A stretch of DNA of 64,000 bases, taken from the NCBI GenBank assembly GCA_963576725.1, contig OY755241.1, positions 28,274,853-28,338,852 of the forward strand. Direction: 5' to 3'. Both the position numbers and the translations under genes were made by a program. The notes under the pieces were generated by a model, which was not told where the DNA came from, searched no databases, and saw only the letters and a list, made by a program, of their open reading frames with translations. Origin of the DNA: Azorinus chamasolen (lineage: Eukaryota; Mollusca; Bivalvia; Cardiida; Solecurtidae). Below, in pieces: positions 59,661-64,000 of this stretch; position 1 is the stretch's first letter, and every line of letters starts with the position of its first letter.

Positions 59661-59744
59661 ACTTTACGACATAAATAAGCTCAAAGACATGACAGTTGAT
59701 ATTTCATTGTGGACATATTGCATGCCATTATACTTCTGACTCCA

Positions 59745-60010
59745 GGCAATAACCCTTTTCTCCATAAATATACCTTTTTATGCCTTTGTAAATCATCCTG
59801 GAGGAGACCCACATCAGATGGCTCCTATAGGAGCCACCTTATTAGGGTTAGCTCTGTTTGCTTATGGAATAATATACCGGTAGGTCTGATTCTACAGTTT
59901 CTGCTTTGGCAAACAAATTATGTGTTAATAAGCAATTTTAAAAATGAATCTAATTAATATTCATGATGCAATCGTTTCTTTCATGAATATTCATGGAGTA
60001 AGGGATAATG
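59745..60010. mobile_element. Family A element, 3' of the gene
   Basis: ATAACCCTTTTCTCCATAAA to ATTCATGGAGTAAGGGATAA, bounded by ATAA both sides; hairpin GATGGCTCCTATAGGAGCCA. Confidence 0.7.
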
Positions 60011-60099
60011 ACATGCTAAATGTTGTACCAAAACACATATAAACTTTTATAAAAGTGAACTTATGTATGTGTTATCAGAGCCATAGATAGATACATGTA

Positions 60100-60418
60100 C
60101 AGTTGAACTTCGATATCTCGAATTTCATGGGACCATACTAAATAGTTCGAGATAACAGAAGTTTGAGTTATCCGATTTCTCTTCTGGACACTTTCTTAAG
60201 TTCACAGCTTAATGCAGGTCTAAAGTAATGCTAAAAGCTCCTGTAGGAGCTTTCAGCATTACTTTAGACCTGCATTAAGTGGTTACACGTGTTTCTAGAT
60301 ATGCGTTGTAGTACATTTTAGAGCAATTTTGTTTTGTAAGTTTTGGAAGGACCAAACTTTTAGTTCAAGTTATCCCAAAGTTCAAGTTATCCGAGTTCAA
60401 GTTATCGAAGTTCAACTG
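60100..60418. mobile_element. Family G element, pogo-like termini
   Basis: CAGTTGAACTTCGATATCTC to GTTATCGAAGTTCAACTG. The right end has three repeated AGTTCAAGTTATC words. Hairpin TTAATGCAGGTCTAAAGTAA with apex AAAGCTCCTGTAGGAGCTTT. Confidence 0.75.
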
Positions 60419-60504
60419 TATTGGAGAGCCACAAACAACCATAGCAAAACCTGTGTATTTTAAAGCCACAATGAGGCTTTTATCAAATACCAAAATCACC
60501 ATAT

Positions 60505-60755
60505 CTCCACCAAACCCTATATAATATTGTGACCACTCTTTTAAATCCTTTTGAAGAGAATTCTAAAATATCCAAGTGTTTAGTGGAGAAAATAAAGCAG
60601 CTATTATTTAATCCTTTCCTTCATATAAATGCCTCTTTACGCTTTTGCAAACATTAAAGGGTCAAGATCAGATAACTCCTGTAGGAGCTGTCTGATTAGG
60701 GTCTGTCCTGTTTGCAAAGGACAATAGAAGGTGCATATATGAGGTAAAGGGTTTA
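60505..60755. mobile_element. I remnant (60505-60600) and short TTAA element (60607-60755)
   Basis: TCTCCACCAAACCCTATATA. Then TTAATCCTTTCCTTCATATA to TATGAGGTAAAGGGTTTAA: only ~149 bp with inverted ends and a hairpin, effectively all palindrome. Confidence 0.6.
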
Positions 60756-60930
60756 AAGAAGATTTTTTTATTTAAAGAATGCTACATAATGATTGGTGAT
60801 ACCTGTCTATAGTATGTTGTTACAGTGAATGTCTTGTTCTGGAAATGGCTTAAATATGGGGTACTTGTACCAGCTGACTGAGATTGATGTACATTTATAT
60901 TTGCTCCTGGACTTTTGTATAAATATGTAG

Positions 60931-61192
60931 TTAACCCTTTACATCATACATACACCTCATGCCTTTGCAAACAGGGTAGACTCAGATCAGATGGTTCCTG
61001 TAGGAGCCATCTGATCAGGGTCTACACTGTTTGCTTATGGAATTTTTTTTAGATCTGATTCTATAATTTCTGCCTTGGCCAGAAATTTCTGTATCCATAA
61101 TGTCATTACATGTATAAAGTATAAACATGAAGCTAATGAATATTCCTGATGTCATTATGTCTTGCATGAATATTCATGAGGTAAAGGGTTAA
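60931..61192. mobile_element. Family A element, well preserved
   Basis: TTAACCCTTTACATCATACA to ATTCATGAGGTAAAGGGTTAA (last 20 bp: TTCATGAGGTAAAGGGTTAA). Hairpin GATGGTTCCTGTAGGAGCCA. Confidence 0.8.
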
Positions 61193-61899
61193 AAGGTGTG
61201 TGTTTGAGGATGAAAGCTACAACAGAGGTGTGGCATGAAGGAGGGTATGTTCTAGCAGTGTGACGACTATGAATCAATCAAACTGTGGACTCAGATCTAT
61301 ACTATGCCATAAACAAACAGAGCAGAACCTGATCAGGTAGCTCCTACAGAAGCTGTCTAATCAGGATTAACTCTACCTGCAAAAAGAAATACTTATATAT
61401 GAAGTAAAGTACTTACACATGGACAATAGAGCCTATACTAAGTGGATATACATTTATTGAACCTAGGAGTCTTAAAAAGTATAGAAATACATCAGATATT
61501 CCTGTGTTCATATATTATTATCAGTATACAGCTCTTTAATATGTATGATGCCATTACTTTTTACATGAATATTCATGTATTCATATAATTATATTCATAA
61601 ATAGGATATAGAAACAATTTATCTGAAATTTCCTAAATACTCTCACAGTTTTTTCACAATAAGTAATTACACAGTAACTGTGAAATAGTGCTGACTCAGA
61701 TTAATAGCTGAGTTTGAAAACTTGCATCAGGAGCTTCTGTTACATTTTACTGGAAGATGCTTTTCCTTATGTCATCTCTCATATTGTTTCTTTGTAATGG
61801 ATGATTGGAGACTATACTAACAAAGATTCTGTGTTCAAACTACGTCAGTAAAGTTCAGTCATTATTTACATACAACTTAAATTTCTGAGAATGAAATAA
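61193..61899. repeat. Decayed A copy and unrecognised sequence
   Basis: AACAGAGCAGAACCTGATCA and hairpin to about 61400, ATTCATGTATTCATA near 61570. The rest shows nothing clear. Confidence 0.45.
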
Positions 61900-62112
61900 C
61901 ACTACATAGCAAACCCTTATGTATGGACAACAATACACATCAAACCCTTCTGCATGGACAACACTACATAGAAAACCCCTCAGTATGGACAACAATACAT
62001 AGAAAACCCTTCTGCATGGACAACAATACACACCAAACCCTTCTGCATGGACAACAATACATACCAAACCCTTATGTATGGATATTAATACATGCCAAAC
62101 CCTTACGTATAG
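61900..62112. repeat. ~31-bp minisatellite
   Basis: About seven units of GCATGGACAACAATACATA with CCAAACCCTTCT; variants GTATGGAC and ACGTATAGAC. Frames of 69 and 97 codons here are artefacts. Confidence 0.85.
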
Positions 62113-62209
62113 ACAGAATTGAGCATGCATAATCGCTAATTGTAACAATTCAGTTCTTTGGTATTTGATGCAAATTAGAAGGTTTATAATGGAACTTTGA
62201 GCTATAAAG

Positions 62210-62480
62210 AGGCATATTCAGGTACCAAAACCTGTCTTGTTTCTCCTCCAAACCCTATGTTGGGACCCTCTCTTTAGCATTGTCTCTCCAGATGAGTCTA
62301 AAGAGTGGTCACAATACAGGGTTGGGTGGAGAAATGAATGTGCTATCTATTTAAAAAATAAATAAGTTTAACACTGTCAGTGTGGGGTGTCACTTATGTC
62401 CTTTGCAAACTCTGTAGATGCAGATGAGAGGGCTCCTAAAACGAGCAATTTTATAAATTCTAAATAAGAGTATTAGTCCC
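62210..62480. repeat. I remnant and D left half
   Basis: TTTCTCCTCCAAACCCTATG and GGGTTGGGTGGAGAAATGAA are I arms. GTTTAACACTGTCAGTGTGG to GAGAGGGCTCCTAAAACGAG is a D left half. Confidence 0.5.
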
Positions 62481-62599
62481 TAAGCTAGATTATACACAAT
62501 AACAGTCATCTAGACATTCTTTTTCAAGCCATTTGAGGTGTAAAATATTTCCACTATGAAACACTTAGAGAAATACACAAGTTATCCTGAATAAATACT

Positions 62600-63182
62600 T
62601 AACCCTTTCCTTCATATAAAGATTTGTAGTTTTTGCAAACATAGAAAACCCAGATCAGATGTCTCATGTAGGAGCCGTCTGATCAGGGTCTGCTCTGTTT
62701 GCTTTATCTGTCTCTTCATTTACTAGATCCGACTACCAATACCAGAACATCTTATGTACTTATGTCATTATAATAATTCAGCTAATAATAAATATTCATG
62801 ATGTCATTATTTTTTACATGAATATTCAACCGGGAAATGGTAAATATCCTCATTTATCTATTCCTCTGATATCACTTTATTAGGACAATCAATCTAAAGT
62901 GAATTATGTTTAATACGCATAGGACTTATTTTAACGCTTTCCCTCAGGAATATAAACGCTTTTTGGACCTTTACAAACAGAGTAGACCCAGATCAGATGG
63001 CTCTTATGGGAGCCATTTGATAGGATCTGCTCTGTTTGCTTATGGAAGTATAATAGATCTGTCTCTACAGTTCTTACCAATAACAAAATTTCCTATGTCC
63101 ATATGACATTATAAAGATTCAGCTAATAAATATTCATGATTTCATTATTTCTTACATGAATATTCAAAAGGGAAAGGGTTAA
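62600..63182. mobile_element. Two A elements (62600-62852, 62931-63182)
   Basis: TTAACCCTTTCCTTCATATA with hairpin GATGTCTCATGTAGGAGCCG. TTAACGCTTTCCCTCAGGAA to GGGAAAGGGTTAA with GATGGCTCTTATGGGAGCCA. Confidence 0.7.
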
Positions 63183-63376
63183 ATAAAGGACCAAGGCAAT
63201 GGTTAATCATTTCTCAGCACCAGGTATTGTTATTCAGTAGAACCTGTTATATTTTTGTACAATTAATATTTATGTCGTCATTCACATTCCTACAACTCAA
63301 TTTAGGCATTTATTTTACGCAGCTAGTAACGACTTCGTTACTATATTTGTGAGGCTATTGGCATTTCATATTTGTA

Positions 63377-63628
63377 TTAACCCTTTCCACCATAGATATG
63401 ACTTTCTATGCCTTTGCAAACAGAGTAGACCCAGATCAGATGGCTTCTACTGGAGCCGTCTGATCAGGTTCTGCTCTGTTTGCTTATTATATATAATATA
63501 GATATGATTCTACAGTTTCTGCCATGGCCAAAAATGCATGTGTCCGTGTGCTATTATAACAAATTAATCTAATTAATAGTCATGATGCCATAATTTCTGA
63601 CATGAATATTCATGGCAGAAAGGGTTAA
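63377..63628. mobile_element. Family A element
   Basis: TTAACCCTTTCCACCATAGA to ATGGCAGAAAGGGTTAA; hairpin GATGGCTTCTACTGGAGCCG. Confidence 0.75.
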
Positions 63629-63645
63629 ATTCATCATTCCAAATG

Positions 63646-63843
63646 TCAACTCTTTACACGCTAGAGGTGATTTCATGATTATACTACAATGTATTACAAA
63701 CATTTTGGATCCAGATGAGACAGAGAATGGGCATCTCATCAGGACCCAGAACATTCTGTACTTTTGAGAAGAAATAGAAGAAACTTTGAGAATCGTAGCT
63801 GATGATGAATTTTGTAGACCGTAATTACATAGCGTGTAAAGGA
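63646..63843. mobile_element. Family F element, second copy
   Basis: TCAACTCTTTACACGCTAGA to CATAGCGTGTAAAGGA; hairpin TTTTGGATCCAGATGAGACA with GGGCATCTCATCAGGACCC. Confidence 0.65.
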
Positions 63844-63894
63844 AGTACTTGACATAACTGTTGATATCTCAGTAAACAGCTGTAGATAAAATGA

Positions 63895-64000
63895 GTACTG
63901 ACTTTACCGATGAGTACTGATCTTACTAATGAGTACTGATCTTACTAAATCTCTTATTTCTCCACCAAACCCTGTCTTGCTGGTACTTGTTGGAACCACT
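63895..64000. repeat. Short tandem repeat and I element cut by the window end
   Basis: GATGAGTACTGATCTTACTA about three times, then TTTCTCCACCAAACCCTGTC. Confidence 0.55.

Overview
This window looks like an intronic stretch of a bivalve mollusc genome. It is AT-rich. It carries one multi-exon gene on the + strand, with GT-AG introns of 0.3 to 12 kb, and is otherwise packed with interspersed repeats. The mollusc assignment rests on three repeat types I associate with bivalves: a tRNA-derived SINE near 7.6 kb, an element opening with a 'CCCCCACAAAC...GTTTGGGGGG' inverted repeat at 41.8 kb, and a 'GCTCACC...' element with internal ~160-190 bp units at 44.3 kb. The species cannot be named from the sequence.

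The gene (2842-59660) is a tandem adenylate kinase, most like adenylate kinase isoenzyme 5, and its 5' end lies outside the window. Sixteen exons keep one open frame across 15 introns: 744 residues plus stop, with every split codon matching. The order is a Ser/Pro-rich leader (exon 1), adenylate kinase domain 1 with a degenerate P-loop (exons 2-6), a Pro/Ser linker (exon 7), adenylate kinase domain 2 with an intact P-loop and the expected arginines (exons 8-11), a neurogranin-like IQ motif (exon 12), two near-identical Lys-rich exons with a decayed IQ motif (exons 13 and 14), a 22-nt microexon (15) and a terminal exon (16). A decayed copy of the terminal exon lies just upstream of it. An intronic LINE-type ORF1 (51850-52596) and an endonuclease fragment (about 53545-53700) are the only other protein-coding remains I can support.

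Most of the rest is short non-autonomous repeats. I use these labels: A, B, C, D, E, F and J are TTAA-flanked miniature elements (roughly 150-280 bp, piggyBac-like in target site and CCCTTT termini), each with a central hairpin. G elements are TA-flanked with CAGT...ACTG ends (pogo/Tc1-like), also with a central hairpin. H is a foldback starting GGGTCCATGCTTATAA. I is a miniature element with CAGAG-type inverted ends and a central foldback. K elements are foldbacks with a CTCGC..GCTCG apex. Several families with unrelated arms share the same hairpin apex (GCTCCTATAGGAGC or close). Nested insertions at TTAA inside A elements show target-site duplication directly. About 18 minisatellites are present, several built from pieces of the miniature-element hairpins, together with a 1.2 kb tandem duplication in intron 10.

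Region by region: 1-2841, repeats upstream of the first visible exon; 2842-18580, exons 1-10; 18581-30677, a 12 kb repeat-filled intron; 30678-47415, exons 11-15 among minisatellites; 47416-59541, another 12 kb intron holding the LINE remnant; 59542-59660, the terminal exon; 59661-64000, repeats only. No tRNA, rRNA or CRISPR array was seen. Boundaries of decayed repeats are approximate.
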